A stretch of DNA of 54,031 bases from Silanimonas sp. (GCA_018334015.1 JAGXTI010000033.1:1-54031), one strand, 5' to 3'. Positions 18,517 to 28,041 are shown, counted from the stretch's first letter. The notes: generated from the letters alone by a model not told the origin. Program-made: numbers and translations.

Positions 18517-19511
18517 CGGCACGCTGGACCTCTGCCCAAGCCGAGATGCCCTGCGCCGTCTGCGGCACGCGCGAGGTCACCGTCGTCGCCCTCAAGGATC
18601 GCCATGGTCAGGCTTTGCGCAGCGTCTGCTGCAGGGCGTGCGGCTTGGTCTGGGTCGACCCCCGGCCCGACACGCCGGCGATCGAGCGCTTCTACGCCGA
18701 GGACTACCGGCAGCAGTACAAGGGCGAGCACCGGCCCAAGCCCAAGCACTGCCATCGCCAGACCCTCGGCGCCATCGAGCGCGCTGAAGCCCTCAGGCCC
18801 CGGCTGCGGCAAGGCCTGCGCGTGCTCGATGTCGGTGCGGGGGCGGGGTTCTTCGCCTACGCCATGCAGCGCTTGGGCCTCGCCATCGACGGCATCGAGC
18901 CGAACCGGGGCTACGCCCACTTCGCCCGCGAGACCCTGGGCCTCGATCGCGTGCAGCTCGGTGTCCTGCAGGGGCTCTGCCCGACCGAGCCCTACGAGCT
19001 CATCACCATCCACCATGTCTTCGAGCACCTGCCCGACCCGCGCGAGGCCATGGCGCAACTGCGTGCCCTGCTCGCGCCGGACGGCCGGGTGCTGATGGAA
19101 GTGCCCAACATCGAGGCCACTTACCACGCCCCGAACCGCGTCTTCCATCTCGGCCACCTGTACTGGTTCAACCCCGCCAACCTGCAGGCGCTGGCCCTGC
19201 AGTGCGGTTTCGCGGTCGAATCCCTGCGGCTGGTGCCAAGGACCGCGCACATCGCCATCGAACTGCGGCGCAGCGAGGTCAGTGCCGACCCCGCCACGGT
19301 CTCGGCCCTGCTCGACGGCAATGCCCTCCGCGTCGCCTCGGCCCTCCGCCGCCACACCCTGCTCGCCCATTACCTCGGGCCGGCACCCTACCGACGGCTC
19401 CTGCGCAAGGCCCGGCAGTACGCTCGTGAACAGCTCGACGTGCGCGGCCTGCGCGACGGCCGGGCGATCTGCCAGGCCATCTGCGACGACTGGCTGCGGC
19501 GGGCGGGCTGA
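18513..19511 (+). CDS. Class I SAM-dependent methyltransferase with N-terminal zinc-binding cysteines
   Basis: Encodes 332 residues. The N-terminus carries CAVCGT and [14 protein letters not shown], a zinc-ribbon arrangement often seen before methyltransferase_12 domains. The SAM site is [18 protein letters not shown], with acidic DGIEPN at the end of beta-2 and the [11 protein letters not shown] motif. The ~120-residue C-terminal part is probably substrate-specific. Relatives act in sugar or natural-product methylation; the substrate is unknown. It is translationally coupled to aroB. Confidence 0.8.
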   Translation: MTARWTSAQAEMPCAVCGTREVTVVALKDRHGQALRSVCCRACGLVWVDPRPDTPAIERFYAEDYRQQYKGEHRPKPKHCHRQTLGAIERAEALRPRLRQGLRVLDVGAGAGFFAYAMQRLGLAIDGIEPNRGYAHFARETLGLDRVQLGVLQGLCPTEPYELITIHHVFEHLPDPREAMAQLRALLAPDGRVLMEVPNIEATYHAPNRVFHLGHLYWFNPANLQALALQCGFAVESLRLVPRTAHIAIELRRSEVSADPATVSALLDGNALRVASALRRHTLLAHYLGPAPYRRLLRKARQYAREQLDVRGLRDGRAICQAICDDWLRRAG

Positions 19512-19555
19512 GCCCGGGCCTTGGGGCCCTTCATCCCCCCGCCATCCAGCCTCTG

Positions 19556-19561
19556 TACAAT
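19556..19561 (+). promoter_or_regulatory. Putative -10 box of the ahcY riboswitch transcript
   Basis: TACAAT preceded directly by TG places a transcription start a few bases before the riboswitch P1 stem. No convincing -35 is visible. Confidence 0.45.
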
Positions 19562-19572
19562 CTGCCCCGCTC

Positions 19573-19658
19573 CCGCCAAGGGGCGCTGCATGCCAGGCGC
19601 AAGGCCCGGCTCAGGCTTGGCGGATGTCCTTCAAGGACAGCCCTCGCGAACCGCGCCC
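19573..19658 (+). promoter_or_regulatory. S-adenosylhomocysteine (SAH) riboswitch
   Basis: All landmarks of the SAH aptamer are present. P1 is formed by CCGCCAAG (19573-19580) and CTTGGCGG (19616-19623). The conserved core GGGCGCTGC follows the 5' strand and CAGG precedes the 3' strand. A small P4 hairpin lies at 19626-19638 (GTCC...GGAC). GCGCCC (19653-19658) is the exact complement of GGGCGC (19581-19586) and forms the pseudoknot. Known members switch on ahcY when SAH, an inhibitor of methyltransferases, accumulates. It sits 53 bases before the ahcY ATG and should control ahcY-metF. Confidence 0.93.
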
Positions 19659-19711
19659 GATTTGCCACCACCGCCCCGCGCGCTGCGCGGACGCAAATCC
19701 CGGAGATCCCA

Positions 19712-21136
19712 ATGAACGCTGTTCTGAACCTGCCGACCGACTACAAGGTCGCCGACCTCTCGCTGGCCGACTGGGGCCGCAAGGAAATCGACATCGCCGA
19801 GGCCGAGATGCCCGGCCTGATGGCGATCCGCCAGAAGTACGCCGCCGCCAAGCCGCTCAAGGGCGTGCGCGTCACCGGCTCGCTGCACATGACGATCCAG
19901 ACCGCCGTGCTGATCGAGACGCTCAAGGACCTGGGCGCCGACGTGCGCTGGGCCTCGTGCAACATCTTCTCGACCCAGGACCACGCCGCCGCCGCGATCG
20001 CCAAGTCGGGCACGCCGGTGTTCGCCTGGAAGGGCGAGACGCTCGAGGAATACTGGGACTGCACGCTGGATGCCGTCACCTTCCCGGGTGGCAAGGGCCC
20101 GCAGCTGGTCGTCGATGACGGCGGCGATGTCACCCTGCTGATCCACAAGGGCTACGAGCTCGAACTCGGCGACGCGACATGGGTGAACTCGCCCTCCGGC
20201 TCGCACGAGGAGCAGGTCATCAAGGACCTGCTGAAGCGCGTTGCCAAGGATCGCCCGGGCTTCTGGACGAACGTGGTCAAGGACTGGAAGGGCGTCTCGG
20301 AAGAGACCACCACCGGCGTGCATCGTCTCTACCAGATGCTCGAGGCCGGCAAGCTGCTGGTCCCGGCCATCAACGTCAACGACTCGGTGACCAAGTCGAA
20401 GTTCGACAACCTCTACGGCTGCCGTGAGTCGCTGGCCGACGGCCTGAAGCGCGCGATGGACGTGATGCTGGCCGGCAAGGTGGCCGTGGTCTGCGGCTAC
20501 GGCGATGTCGGCAAGGGCTCGGCGCACTCGCTGCGCGCCTACGGCTGCCGCGTGGTGGTCACCGAGATCGACCCGATCAACGCCCTGCAGGCGGCGATGG
20601 AAGGCTTCGAGGTCAACACCGTCGAGGCCACCCTGGGCCGCGGCGACATCTACGTGACGGCCAGCGGCAACAAGGACGTGCTGACCCTCGAGCACATGCA
20701 GCAGATGAAGGACCAGGCCATCGTCTGCAACATCGGCCACTTCGACAACGAGATCCAGGTCGAACGGCTGAACAGCTCGGACGCCGTGCGCCTCAACATC
20801 AAGCCGCAGGTCGACAAGTACACCTTCAAGAACGGCAACGCGATCTTCCTTCTCGCCGAGGGCCGCCTCGTCAACCTCGGCTGCGCCACCGGCCACCCGA
20901 GCTTCGTGATGTCGAACTCCTTCGCCAACCAGACGCTGGCGCAGATCGACCTGTGGGCCAACAAGGACAGCTACGAGAAGAAGGTCTACATCCTGCCGAA
21001 GAAGCTCGACGAGGAAGTGGCCCGCCTGCACCTCGAGAAGATCGGCGTCAAGCTGACCACGCTGACGCCCGAGCAGGCCGCCTACCTCGGCGTGCCGGTG
21101 GAAGGCCCGTACAAGCCCGAGCACTACCGCTACTGA
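19712..21136 (+). CDS. ahcY: Adenosylhomocysteinase (SAH hydrolase)
   Basis: Encodes 474 residues, the long bacterial form with the ~40-residue insertion. It splits S-adenosylhomocysteine to adenosine and homocysteine with a bound NAD+. Landmarks are [32 protein letters not shown], the NAD-binding [20 protein letters not shown], and a C-terminal KPEHYRY with the conserved Lys and Tyr. An SAH riboswitch lies directly upstream. metF follows after 19 bases. Confidence 0.97.
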   Translation: MNAVLNLPTDYKVADLSLADWGRKEIDIAEAEMPGLMAIRQKYAAAKPLKGVRVTGSLHMTIQTAVLIETLKDLGADVRWASCNIFSTQDHAAAAIAKSGTPVFAWKGETLEEYWDCTLDAVTFPGGKGPQLVVDDGGDVTLLIHKGYELELGDATWVNSPSGSHEEQVIKDLLKRVAKDRPGFWTNVVKDWKGVSEETTTGVHRLYQMLEAGKLLVPAINVNDSVTKSKFDNLYGCRESLADGLKRAMDVMLAGKVAVVCGYGDVGKGSAHSLRAYGCRVVVTEIDPINALQAAMEGFEVNTVEATLGRGDIYVTASGNKDVLTLEHMQQMKDQAIVCNIGHFDNEIQVERLNSSDAVRLNIKPQVDKYTFKNGNAIFLLAEGRLVNLGCATGHPSFVMSNSFANQTLAQIDLWANKDSYEKKVYILPKKLDEEVARLHLEKIGVKLTTLTPEQAAYLGVPVEGPYKPEHYRY

Positions 21137-21155
21137 GTGCCCGGGCGAACGATCG

Positions 21156-21977
21156 ATGACCGTCTCCTTCGAGTTCTTCCCGCCCAAGACCGACGAGCAA
21201 CGCCAGCAACTCGACCGCACCGTCGACAAGCTCAAGGTGTTCGCTCCGCGCTTCGTCTCGGTGACCTTCGGCGCCGGTGGCTCGACCTTGAGCTACACGC
21301 CGGAGACCATCCGCCACCTGCGCGAGCAGCACGGCCTGGATGCCGCCCCGCACATCAGTTGCGTGGGCGGCACCCGCGCCGAGATCGTCGAACTGCTGCA
21401 ACGCTACCGGGCGATGGGCTGCACGCGGCTCATCGCCCTGCGCGGCGACCTGCCCTCGGGCATGGGCGCGCTCGGTGAACTGCGCTACGCCGAGGACCTG
21501 GTGCGGCTGATCCGCAGCGAGTTCGGCGATGCCTTCCGCATCGAAGTGGGTGCCTACCCGGAAGTGCACCCGCAGGCCGATGATGCGCGGGCCGACCTCA
21601 GGCACTTCGCCGCGAAGATGGCGGCCGGCGCCGACAGCGCGATCACCCAGTACTTCTACAACGCGGATGCCTATTTCCGCTTTGTCGATGCGGCGCGCGC
21701 CGCGGGTGTCACTCAACCGATCCTGCCCGGCATCATGCCGGTCTCGAACTTCACCCAGCTCAGGCGCTTCTCGGAAGGCTGCGGTGCCGAGATTCCGCGC
21801 TGGCTCGGCAAACAGCTGGCGGCCTTCGGCGACGACGCCGAGGGCCTGCGCGCCTACGCCGCCGATGTGGTGGCCGAACTGTGCCGCCGCCTGCTGGCCG
21901 GTGGCGCGCCGGAGCTGCATTTCTACACCCTGAACCTCGCCAGGCCGACGCTGGCGGTGCTGGAACGCCTGCGCTGA
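21156..21977 (+). CDS. metF: 5,10-methylenetetrahydrofolate reductase
   Basis: Encodes 273 residues, usual MetF length. This FAD-dependent TIM-barrel enzyme makes 5-methyltetrahydrofolate, the methyl donor for homocysteine methylation. Landmarks are SFEFFPPKTDEQ with the catalytic Glu, HISCVGGT, LIALRGDLP, KMAAGADSAITQYFYN and PGIMPVSN. It is the second gene of the riboswitch-controlled ahcY unit, coupling homocysteine release to remethylation. Confidence 0.95.
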   Translation: MTVSFEFFPPKTDEQRQQLDRTVDKLKVFAPRFVSVTFGAGGSTLSYTPETIRHLREQHGLDAAPHISCVGGTRAEIVELLQRYRAMGCTRLIALRGDLPSGMGALGELRYAEDLVRLIRSEFGDAFRIEVGAYPEVHPQADDARADLRHFAAKMAAGADSAITQYFYNADAYFRFVDAARAAGVTQPILPGIMPVSNFTQLRRFSEGCGAEIPRWLGKQLAAFGDDAEGLRAYAADVVAELCRRLLAGGAPELHFYTLNLARPTLAVLERLR

Positions 21978-21981
21978 AACC

Positions 21982-22007
21982 GGCCGCCGGGCTTACACTC
22001 GGCGGCC
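21982..22007 (+). other. Perfect 8-bp hairpin before ilvE
   Basis: GGCCGCCG (21982-21989) pairs with CGGCGGCC (22000-22007) around a 10-base loop, between metF and ilvE. No U-tract follows, so it may be a Rho-aided end of the metF transcript or leader structure of ilvE. Confidence 0.35.
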
Positions 22008-22027
22008 CCCCTCCGCAGGAACCGGCG

Positions 22028-22945
22028 ATGGCCATGCAGTACCCGCCCTACATCTGGCACAACGGCGCGATCAAGCCCTGGGCCGAGGCCACCGTCCACG
22101 TGATGGCGCATGGCCTGCACTACGGCTCTTCGGTGTTCGAGGGCATCCGCAGCTACGCCACGCCGAACGGCCAGGCCATTTTCCGCCTCACTGACCACCT
22201 GAAGCGTCTCTACGCCTCGGCCAAGATTTACGACATGGCCATGCCGTACGACCTGCCGACATTGGCCCGGGCCTGCCGCGACGTGATCACCGCAAACGGG
22301 CTGGAGAAGGCCTACCTGCGCCCGATCGCCTACCGCGGCCTCGGCGGTTTCGGGCTCTCGGCCGACACGCCCACCGACCTCGCCATCGCCGCCTGGCAGA
22401 TGGGTCCCTACCTCGGCGCCGATGTGTTGGATGCCGGCATCGACGCCTGCGTGTCCTCCTGGCAGCGCTTCGCGCCCAACACCATCCCGGCCGGCGCCAA
22501 AGCGGGCGGCAACTACCTCTCGGGCCAGCTCGTGGCCCGCGAGGCGCGCCGGCTCGGCTTCGGCGAGGGCATCGCCCTGGCCAGCACCGGCCTGCTCAGC
22601 GAGGGCGCCGGCGAGAACCTGTTCCTCGTCATCAACGGCGAGCTGCACACCCCACCGGTGTCGGCGGCCCTGCTCAACGGCATCACCCGCCACAGCCTGA
22701 TCCTGCTCGCGCAGGATGCCGGTCTGCGGGTGGTCGAGCGCGATCTGCCGCGCGAGTACCTCTACCTCTGCGACGAGTTGTTCATGTGCGGCACGGCCGC
22801 CGAGGTCACGCCGATCCGCAGCGTCGACGGCCGGCAGGTCGGCAGCGGCAAGCCCGGCCCGGTCACGCGCCGCATCCAGGAGCTGTTCTTTGGCCTGTTC
22901 GACGGTCGCACGCCCGACCGCTACGGCTGGCTCGATCCGGTCTGA
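22028..22945 (+). CDS. ilvE: Branched-chain-amino-acid aminotransferase
   Basis: Encodes 305 residues of the fold-type IV PLP family. It transfers amino groups between Leu/Ile/Val and 2-oxoglutarate. Landmarks are HGLHYGSSVFEGIR, the Schiff-base Lys in GAKAGGNYLSGQLVA, GLLSEGAGENLF and LFMCGTAAEVTPI. The start MAMQYPPYIWHNG has an AGGA upstream; a frame extension into metF is non-homologous. It is convergent with the sensor kinase, with a 6-bp GC hairpin at 22953-22973 between them. Confidence 0.93.
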   Translation: MAMQYPPYIWHNGAIKPWAEATVHVMAHGLHYGSSVFEGIRSYATPNGQAIFRLTDHLKRLYASAKIYDMAMPYDLPTLARACRDVITANGLEKAYLRPIAYRGLGGFGLSADTPTDLAIAAWQMGPYLGADVLDAGIDACVSSWQRFAPNTIPAGAKAGGNYLSGQLVAREARRLGFGEGIALASTGLLSEGAGENLFLVINGELHTPPVSAALLNGITRHSLILLAQDAGLRVVERDLPREYLYLCDELFMCGTAAEVTPIRSVDGRQVGSGKPGPVTRRIQELFFGLFDGRTPDRYGWLDPV

Positions 22946-22952
22946 ACCCGCG

Positions 22953-22973
22953 CCCCGGTGTCACCCGCCGGGG
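22953..22973. terminator. Weak bidirectional stem-loop between convergent genes
   Basis: CCCCGG (22953-22958) pairs with CCGGGG (22968-22973) around a 9-base loop, between ilvE and the convergent kinase gene. No U-tract, so termination strength is doubtful. Confidence 0.3.
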
Positions 22974-22983
22974 CCTCCTCCGC

Positions 22984-24276
22984 TCAGTTCGAGCGCGGTG
23001 CGTAGACCAGGGTGGCCACCGCGCCGCCCTCGGGCCGTGGCGTCACCGTGACCTCCCAGCCGTAGAGCTCGCAGAGCCGGCTGACGATGGAAAGACCGAT
23101 GCCACCGCCGCTGGTGCCGCCGGCACCGCTGCCGCGGTAGCCGCGCTCGAACAACCGCGTCGCGTCCTCGGCGGAGAGACCGGGGCCGGTGTCGAACACC
23201 TGCACCCGATCCGACTCAACCTGCACCCGCACCTCGCCCTCGGGCGTGTACTTGCAGGCGTTGCCGATCAGATTACCCAGAGCCACCGCCAGCACCGCCT
23301 CGGGCGCATCGACGTGGACGTCCTCGCGTCCTTCGACACGGATCGCCACCGGCTTGCCGGCCAGTTGCTGGCGGCTGGCCTCGGCCAGTTGGGTGGCGAT
23401 GCGATGGACATCGGCATGGCCGTGGCCGCGTTCGTTGCGGGAGAGCATCAGCAGGGCCACGGTGAGGTCGGTGCACTGCTGGACGGCGCGCTGGATGCGC
23501 GACAGCCTTACCTTGGTTTTCTCGTCGAGGTCGGGGCGTGCCAGCAGCAATTCGGCGGCCCCACCGATCACGGCCAGCGGCGTGCGCAGTTCATGGCTGA
23601 CATCGGCGTTGAACTCGCGGTCGCGCTGGATCGAGGCGTTCAGGCGCTCGGCATAATCGTCGAAGGCGGCCGCCAGTTGGCCGATCTCGTCGTCGGCGAA
23701 GCGCTCGGCCAGCTTGCGCGGCGCACCGCCGATGCGCAGCTCGCCGATGCGCCGGGCCAGGTCGGTGACCGGCCGCATCACCCGCCGCGAGGACCAGACG
23801 CCCAGCACCAGCGAGAGAAAGGAGAACAGCAGCACCGCCACCAGCAGCGAATAGGCCAGTTGCTGCTGGCTGAGTGCTTCGTACCTGAAGCCGTAGCGCA
23901 GGAAGCCGACCACATCGCCGGCGCGGCTGACCGCCAGCTTGTAGGCGTCCGGCTGGCCCAGGGCGTCGCGTTCGTGGAAGCGGTGGACGCCGTCCTGCAG
24001 GCCGCGCCACTTCTCGGGGATCGACGGGCTGCCCTCGCGGAAGGCGAACAGCAGCACCTTCTCGTCGGACAGCGTGTAGTTGGCGTCGGGATCCGGGTTG
24101 GCCAGCTTGAACTGGGTGAAGGCGGTGACTTCGCGCATCAGGAAATCACCGATCAGCTGGCTTTCCAGGCGATCACGCAGGTAAAGCGTGGCCAGCGCGA
24201 AGGTTGCGGTCAGGGTGAAACCGAGCAGCACAAACGAGACGATCAACCGGCTGCGCAGGCGGCTGCGGTAGCGCAT
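22984..24276 (-). CDS. Sensor histidine kinase
   Basis: Encodes about 430 residues. Order: TM1 (RLIVSFVLLGFTLTATFALATLYL), a periplasmic sensor loop of ~120 residues, TM2 (LLVAVLLFSFLSLVLGVW), HAMP, HisKA with the phosphorylated His about residue 228 in FNADVSHELRTPLAVIGG, then HATPase_c with N box GNLIGNACKYTPEG and G boxes DTGPGLS and GGGIGLSIV. It pairs with the OmpR-type regulator immediately upstream. ATGs at 24303 and 24333 are alternative starts that overlap the regulator; the 24276 start lies just past the regulator stop. The stimulus is unknown. Confidence 0.88.
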   Translation of the reverse strand: MRYRSRLRSRLIVSFVLLGFTLTATFALATLYLRDRLESQLIGDFLMREVTAFTQFKLANPDPDANYTLSDEKVLLFAFREGSPSIPEKWRGLQDGVHRFHERDALGQPDAYKLAVSRAGDVVGFLRYGFRYEALSQQQLAYSLLVAVLLFSFLSLVLGVWSSRRVMRPVTDLARRIGELRIGGAPRKLAERFADDEIGQLAAAFDDYAERLNASIQRDREFNADVSHELRTPLAVIGGAAELLLARPDLDEKTKVRLSRIQRAVQQCTDLTVALLMLSRNERGHGHADVHRIATQLAEASRQQLAGKPVAIRVEGREDVHVDAPEAVLAVALGNLIGNACKYTPEGEVRVQVESDRVQVFDTGPGLSAEDATRLFERGYRGSGAGGTSGGGIGLSIVSRLCELYGWEVTVTPRPEGGAVATLVYAPRSN

Positions 24277-24286
24277 CCGGCGCGAC

Positions 24287-24988
24287 TCAGACGGCGCCGG
24301 CATCCGGGTCGGCGATGCGGTAACCGATGCCATGGCGGGTCTGGATGAGCGGCTTGCCGAAGGGCTTGTCGATGGCGGCGCGCAGGCCGTGGATGTGGAC
24401 CCGCAGCGAATCGGAATCGGGCAGTTCCTCGCCCCAGACGCGGGTTTCGATGTCCTGCCGTGGCACCACCGCCGGCGAGGCCTCCATCAGGCCCTGCAGG
24501 ATCTTGAGTGCGGTCGGGTTGAGCTGCAGCAGCTTGCCCTGGCGGCGCACTTCGAGGGTGTCGAGGTTGTACTCGAGGTCGGCGACATGCAGCACCCGGG
24601 GCTGCGCGGCCTTGCCGCGACGCGCCAGCACCTGCAGCCGGGCCTCCACCTCCTGCAGGGCGAAGGGCTTGACCAGGTAGTCGTCGGCGCCGACATCGAA
24701 GCCGGTGAGCTTGTGCTCCAGCGAGTCGCGGGCGGTGAGCATCAGTACCGGCGTCTGCTTGCGGGCGTCCTGGCGGAGGCGGCGGCACAGCTCGAGGCCG
24801 TCCATGCCCGGCAGGTTGAGATCGAGGACGATGGCGTCGAACTCGTTGACCACCGCGAGGTGCAGGCCGGTGACGCCATCGGCGGCGAAGTCCACGGCGT
24901 GGCCGCGGTCCTCCAGGTAATCGCCCAGGTTGGAGGCGATGTCACGGTTGTCTTCGATCACCAGCACGCGCACGGGTCGGAACTCCAT
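24287..24988 (-). CDS. OmpR-family response regulator
   Basis: Encodes 233 residues. The receiver (residues 6-120) has acidic ED12-13, phosphoacceptor Asp56 in IVLDLNLPGMDG, MLTARD and YLVKPF. The C-terminal winged helix ends with RVHIHGLRAAIDKPFGKPLI and TRHGIGYRI, typical of OmpR/PhoB DNA-binding domains. A second ATG at 25006 would add six residues. The cognate kinase is directly downstream. A minus-strand terminator at 25058-25101 separates this unit from rimK. Confidence 0.92.
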   Translation of the reverse strand: MEFRPVRVLVIEDNRDIASNLGDYLEDRGHAVDFAADGVTGLHLAVVNEFDAIVLDLNLPGMDGLELCRRLRQDARKQTPVLMLTARDSLEHKLTGFDVGADDYLVKPFALQEVEARLQVLARRGKAAQPRVLHVADLEYNLDTLEVRRQGKLLQLNPTALKILQGLMEASPAVVPRQDIETRVWGEELPDSDSLRVHIHGLRAAIDKPFGKPLIQTRHGIGYRIADPDAGAV

Positions 24989-25057
24989 CGGCAATGCACG
25001 GATCATCGCCGATCCGGCGACGGCTGGGCAGGCCGCCTTGAGCCCGTCTTCAGGCTC

Positions 25058-25101
25058 AAAAAAAAGGCCCGGCCGACACGGTGGGCGTGGCGGCGCGGGC
25101 C
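25058..25101 (-). terminator. Rho-independent terminator of the rimB-rimK transcript
   Basis: On the minus strand GGCCCG (96-101 side) pairs with CGGGCC (66-71 side) around a partly structured GC-rich loop, followed by eight U (A-run 25058-25065 on the plus strand). It lies 100 bases after rimK. A second hairpin (TTGAGCC/GGCTCAA, 25038-25059) follows in the leader of the response regulator. Confidence 0.75.
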
Positions 25102-25200
25102 AAAGGAGGTGCTGCCCCGATTGCCGTGATCCCAGGGACGCTGCGCGCCGACGGGAATAACGGACCCCCCAAGCCTAGGCCCGGCAGGGTTAAAGCCCGG

Positions 25201-26151
25201 TTAATCCTGCGGGACGGCCGACGCGGCCGCCTTGCCGCGGCCGGCCCGACGCCGGACCCGGACCACCAGCCCCAGCACGTGGTCGAGGATCCGGCCGGCG
25301 ATGTCGATGCCCGAGGCGGCCTCGATGCCCTCCAGGCCTGGCGAGGAGTTGACCTCCAATAGCAGCGGTCCGCGGCGTGATCGAAGAAGATCGACACCGG
25401 CCACGCCCAGACCGAGGCGCTGCGCGGCACGCACCGCCACGGCTTTCTCGGCGGCATCGAGGCTGACCAGCGCCGCCTTGCCACCGCGGTGCAGGTTGGC
25501 GCGGAAATCGCCGGGGGCCGAACGCCGCTGCATGGCCGCCACCACCTCGTCGCCGACCACGAAGCAGCGCAGGTCGGTGCCCTTGGCCTCGCCGATGAAC
25601 TCCTGCACCAGAAAACTGGCGTAGAGGCCGCGAAAGGCCTCGATGACGCTGCGCGAGGCCGCCGCATCGCGCGCCAGCACCACGCCGCTGCCCTGGGTGC
25701 CCTCGTTGAGCTTGACCACGTGCGGGGCGGGGCCGACCAGGTCGATCAGCACCGGGGTGTCGTCGGGGTTGTCGCCAAAGGCCGTCACCGGCAGGTCGAT
25801 GCCCTCGGCGGCAAGGATCTGGTGGCAGCGCAGCTTGTCGCGGGCGCTCAGGATGGCCTCGGCGCTGCTCGGGGTGGCCACGCCCATCAGCTCCATCTGG
25901 CGCAGCACAGCGGTGCCGTGGAAGGTGATCGAGTGGCCGATACGCGGGATGACCGCATCGATCTTCGGCAGCGGCTTGCCGCGGTAACGCAGTTCGAAGG
26001 CACCGGGCGCCACCTTGAGGGCGCAGCGCAGCGGATCGAGGACGCGCACCGTGCAGCCACGCTGGCGGGCGGCTTCGACCAGGCGCTGCGTGGAATAGAG
26101 CGCCACGTTACGCGACAGCAGGGCGATGCGGGGCCGCAAGCGGGACTCCAA
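25201..26151 (-). CDS. rimK: RimK-family alpha-L-glutamate ligase
   Basis: Encodes 316 residues of an ATP-grasp ligase. RimK adds glutamates to the C-terminus of ribosomal protein S6. N-terminal [20 protein letters not shown] and [20 protein letters not shown] are RimK-specific; ATP-grasp landmarks are [16 protein letters not shown] and the metal-binding [25 protein letters not shown]. The C-terminal 30 residues are a basic Ala/Arg tail. Its start overlaps the end of rimB by 44 bases. Confidence 0.92.
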   Translation of the reverse strand: MESRLRPRIALLSRNVALYSTQRLVEAARQRGCTVRVLDPLRCALKVAPGAFELRYRGKPLPKIDAVIPRIGHSITFHGTAVLRQMELMGVATPSSAEAILSARDKLRCHQILAAEGIDLPVTAFGDNPDDTPVLIDLVGPAPHVVKLNEGTQGSGVVLARDAAASRSVIEAFRGLYASFLVQEFIGEAKGTDLRCFVVGDEVVAAMQRRSAPGDFRANLHRGGKAALVSLDAAEKAVAVRAAQRLGLGVAGVDLLRSRRGPLLLEVNSSPGLEGIEAASGIDIAGRILDHVLGLVVRVRRRAGRGKAAASAVPQD

Positions 26152-26572
26152 GGGTGTGGCTGCGTGAGGGATCGACGAGGAAGCGCCCGGCGATGGCGGT
26201 GCGCCCGAGCAGCATCGGAAACAGCATGCGCGTGCGTCGCGTCAGGTTCATGTCGATCGGCCAGTCGCTGCCGTCGAGGCGCAACAGGGTGCGGACGAAG
26301 ATGCGCTCGCTGCGGTGACCGCCGGAATCGGTGACCTGCCGGCGGTCGAGCACCGGGGCCTCGACCCAGCGCCGCAGGGCGATGCAGTCGTCGCCCAGGG
26401 CGAAGCGCACCCATTCGCGGCCGTCGCGGAAGCCGGTTTCGAGGGCCTCGACGTGCAGGGCGGAGCTGCGTGCGCCGGTGTCGACCTTGGCGCGGATCTC
26501 GGCGATCCCGAGTTCGGGCAGGGCCAGGCATTCGCGCCAACCAAGCACCGGGAGGAACGCGGGATCGGGCAT
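26108..26572 (-). CDS. rimB: RimB-type retropepsin-like protease (ATP-dependent zinc protease family)
   Basis: Encodes 154 residues. The aspartic-protease-like core [17 protein letters not shown] has the DTGA motif and [17 protein letters not shown] is the second conserved segment. RimB family members are retropepsin-like proteases coded with rimK; in Pseudomonas RimB is reported to remove glutamate tails or modulate RimK. No rimA is visible nearby. A copy of the tRNA-Gly 3' end lies 20 bases upstream of its ATG. Confidence 0.85.
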   Translation of the reverse strand: MPDPAFLPVLGWRECLALPELGIAEIRAKVDTGARSSALHVEALETGFRDGREWVRFALGDDCIALRRWVEAPVLDRRQVTDSGGHRSERIFVRTLLRLDGSDWPIDMNLTRRTRMLFPMLLGRTAIAGRFLVDPSRSHTLGVPLAAPHRPAVA

Positions 26573-26591
26573 GGCAGGGGGGCCGTGGCGG

Positions 26592-26611
26592 GATGGGGCG
26601 GGTGATGGGAA
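26592..26611. repeat. Direct repeat, distal copy of the tRNA-Gly 3' end (putative att remnant)
   Basis: Nineteen of 20 bases match 32384-32403, which covers four bases beyond the tRNA, its CCA, the acceptor 3' strand and the edge of the T-arm. The same orientation makes it a candidate attachment-site repeat. The intervening 5.8 kb holds the HD-GYP regulator, hybrid kinase and ACR3-like gene but no integrase. Confidence 0.55.
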
Positions 26612-26893
26612 CAGCACCCGGTCGCTGGCTCGTTTGTTACGAATGCCTTTTCCGATCCAGGCGTCACGGAACGGCCTCGATTGTGGACTCAAGCCTTCGG
26701 CCTGGTCAACGCGGGTCGTTGCGGGTGATCCAGAGCGGCCCGGGTTCAACGCAAGGCGGAGTGCCTTCCGAAACCCGCGGCGGGATGCGCGGTCGGCGAC
26801 CGGGCGCCAGGGCCGGAGACACCCGGCAGCACCCGGTGTCGCGCCCCGCCTGCCGCGAACAGAAAAATCCGGCCCGGGTGTGAAGGTTTTCCG
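26612..26893. other. Long intergenic region, no gene seen
   Basis: Lies between rimB and the HD-GYP gene. It holds GC-rich inverted repeats but no coding frame I can support; the promoter at its right end is listed separately. Confidence 0.4.
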
Positions 26894-26923
26894 TTGACGC
26901 GCCGCACCAGCCGGGCCTATGGT
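26894..26923 (+). promoter_or_regulatory. Putative promoter of the HD-GYP/hybrid kinase operon
   Basis: TTGACG (26894-26899) and TATGGT (26918-26923) are spaced by 18 bases, about 57 bases before the GTG start. A good sigma-70-like match for a GC-rich genome. Confidence 0.45.
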
Positions 26924-26979
26924 GAGCGTTGGCATTTTTGGCCGGGCGTGCGGAGCGCTGCGCGGCGGGAGCAGGTGTT

Positions 26980-28041
26980 GTGGCGGGTGGATCGACGGGC
27001 TCGGAACGCGCCGGCATCCTGATTGTCGACGACAATCCGGATTTGCTGGAGCTGGTCGCCGCGCTGCTGCGGCCGCATTACCGCGTGCTGGCCACCACCA
27101 AGGGCCACGATGCGCTGCGCCTGGCGTGCGCCGAGCCGCAACCCGACCTGATCCTGCTCGACGTGATGATGCCCGAGCCCGGCGGCTTTGCGATCTGCCG
27201 CCAGCTCAAGGCCGATCTCCGGACCCGCGATATCCCGGTCATCTTCCTCACCGCGCTCGACAACCCGAGCGATGAGCAGGCCGGCATCGAACTCGGCGCC
27301 GTCGACTACCTGACCAAGCCGGTCAGCCCGGCGGTGGCCCTGGCGCGGATCCGCGCGCAATTGCAGCTCAAGGCCAGCGCCGACTTCCTGCGCGACCACA
27401 ACGCCTTTCTCGAGCAGGAAGTCGAACGCCGCACGCAGGAGGTGTTGGCGGTGCAGGACGTCACCATCCGCACCCTCGCGGCCCTGGCCGAGACCCGCGA
27501 CAACGAGACCGGCAACCACATCCGCCGCACCCAGCATTACGTGCGCTGCCTGGCGGAGCACCTGCGCCGGCATCCGCGGTTCGAGGCGCAGCTCGACGCA
27601 CGGACGATCGAGCTGCTGTTCAAGTCGGCGCCCCTGCACGACATCGGCAAGATCGGCATCCCCGATCGCATCCTGCTCAAGCCCGGCCGGCTAACGGCCG
27701 ACGAGTTCGAGGTGATGAAGACGCACGTCACGCTCGGCCGCGATGCGATCCGCCAGACGCAGCTCGAGCTCGGCACCCACGCCGACTTCCTGCAGTTCGC
27801 GGCGGAGATCGCGCAATCGCACCATGAAAAGTGGGACGGCAGCGGCTACCCGGAGGGGTTGGCAGGCGACGCCATCCCGCTGTCGGCGCGGCTGATGGCG
27901 GTGGCCGATGTCTACGATGCGCTGATCAACCGGCGCGTGTACAAGCCGCCCTTCCCGCACCTGCAGGCGGTGGCGATCATGCGCGAGGGCCGCGGCAGCC
28001 ATTTCGACCCCGACGTGCTCGACGCCTTCCTGGCGTTGTAG
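26980..28041 (+). CDS. HD-GYP response regulator (cyclic-di-GMP phosphodiesterase type) with premature amber stop
   Basis: Encodes 353 residues to the first stop. The receiver (residues ~10-125) has phosphoacceptor Asp61 in [13 protein letters not shown] and YLTKPVSP. After a coiled linker comes HD-GYP: His220-Asp221 in [13 protein letters not shown] and [16 protein letters not shown], a complete signature for c-di-GMP hydrolysis. The GTG start has GGGAG upstream. The frame continues past TAG (28039-28041) for 31 sensible codons ([20 protein letters not shown]...) to a TGA that overlaps the next gene's GTG. The original protein was therefore probably 385 residues; the catalytic core is intact. 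Confidence 0.9.
   Translation: MAGGSTGSERAGILIVDDNPDLLELVAALLRPHYRVLATTKGHDALRLACAEPQPDLILLDVMMPEPGGFAICRQLKADLRTRDIPVIFLTALDNPSDEQAGIELGAVDYLTKPVSPAVALARIRAQLQLKASADFLRDHNAFLEQEVERRTQEVLAVQDVTIRTLAALAETRDNETGNHIRRTQHYVRCLAEHLRRHPRFEAQLDARTIELLFKSAPLHDIGKIGIPDRILLKPGRLTADEFEVMKTHVTLGRDAIRQTQLELGTHADFLQFAAEIAQSHHEKWDGSGYPEGLAGDAIPLSARLMAVADVYDALINRRVYKPPFPHLQAVAIMREGRGSHFDPDVLDAFLAL

Noticed and set aside
25038-25059. Perfect TTGAGCC/GGCTCAA hairpin followed by A-run, read as a plus-strand terminator.
   Set aside because: A run of A, not T, follows on the plus strand and no plus-strand gene precedes it. The A-run belongs to the minus-strand terminator next to it.
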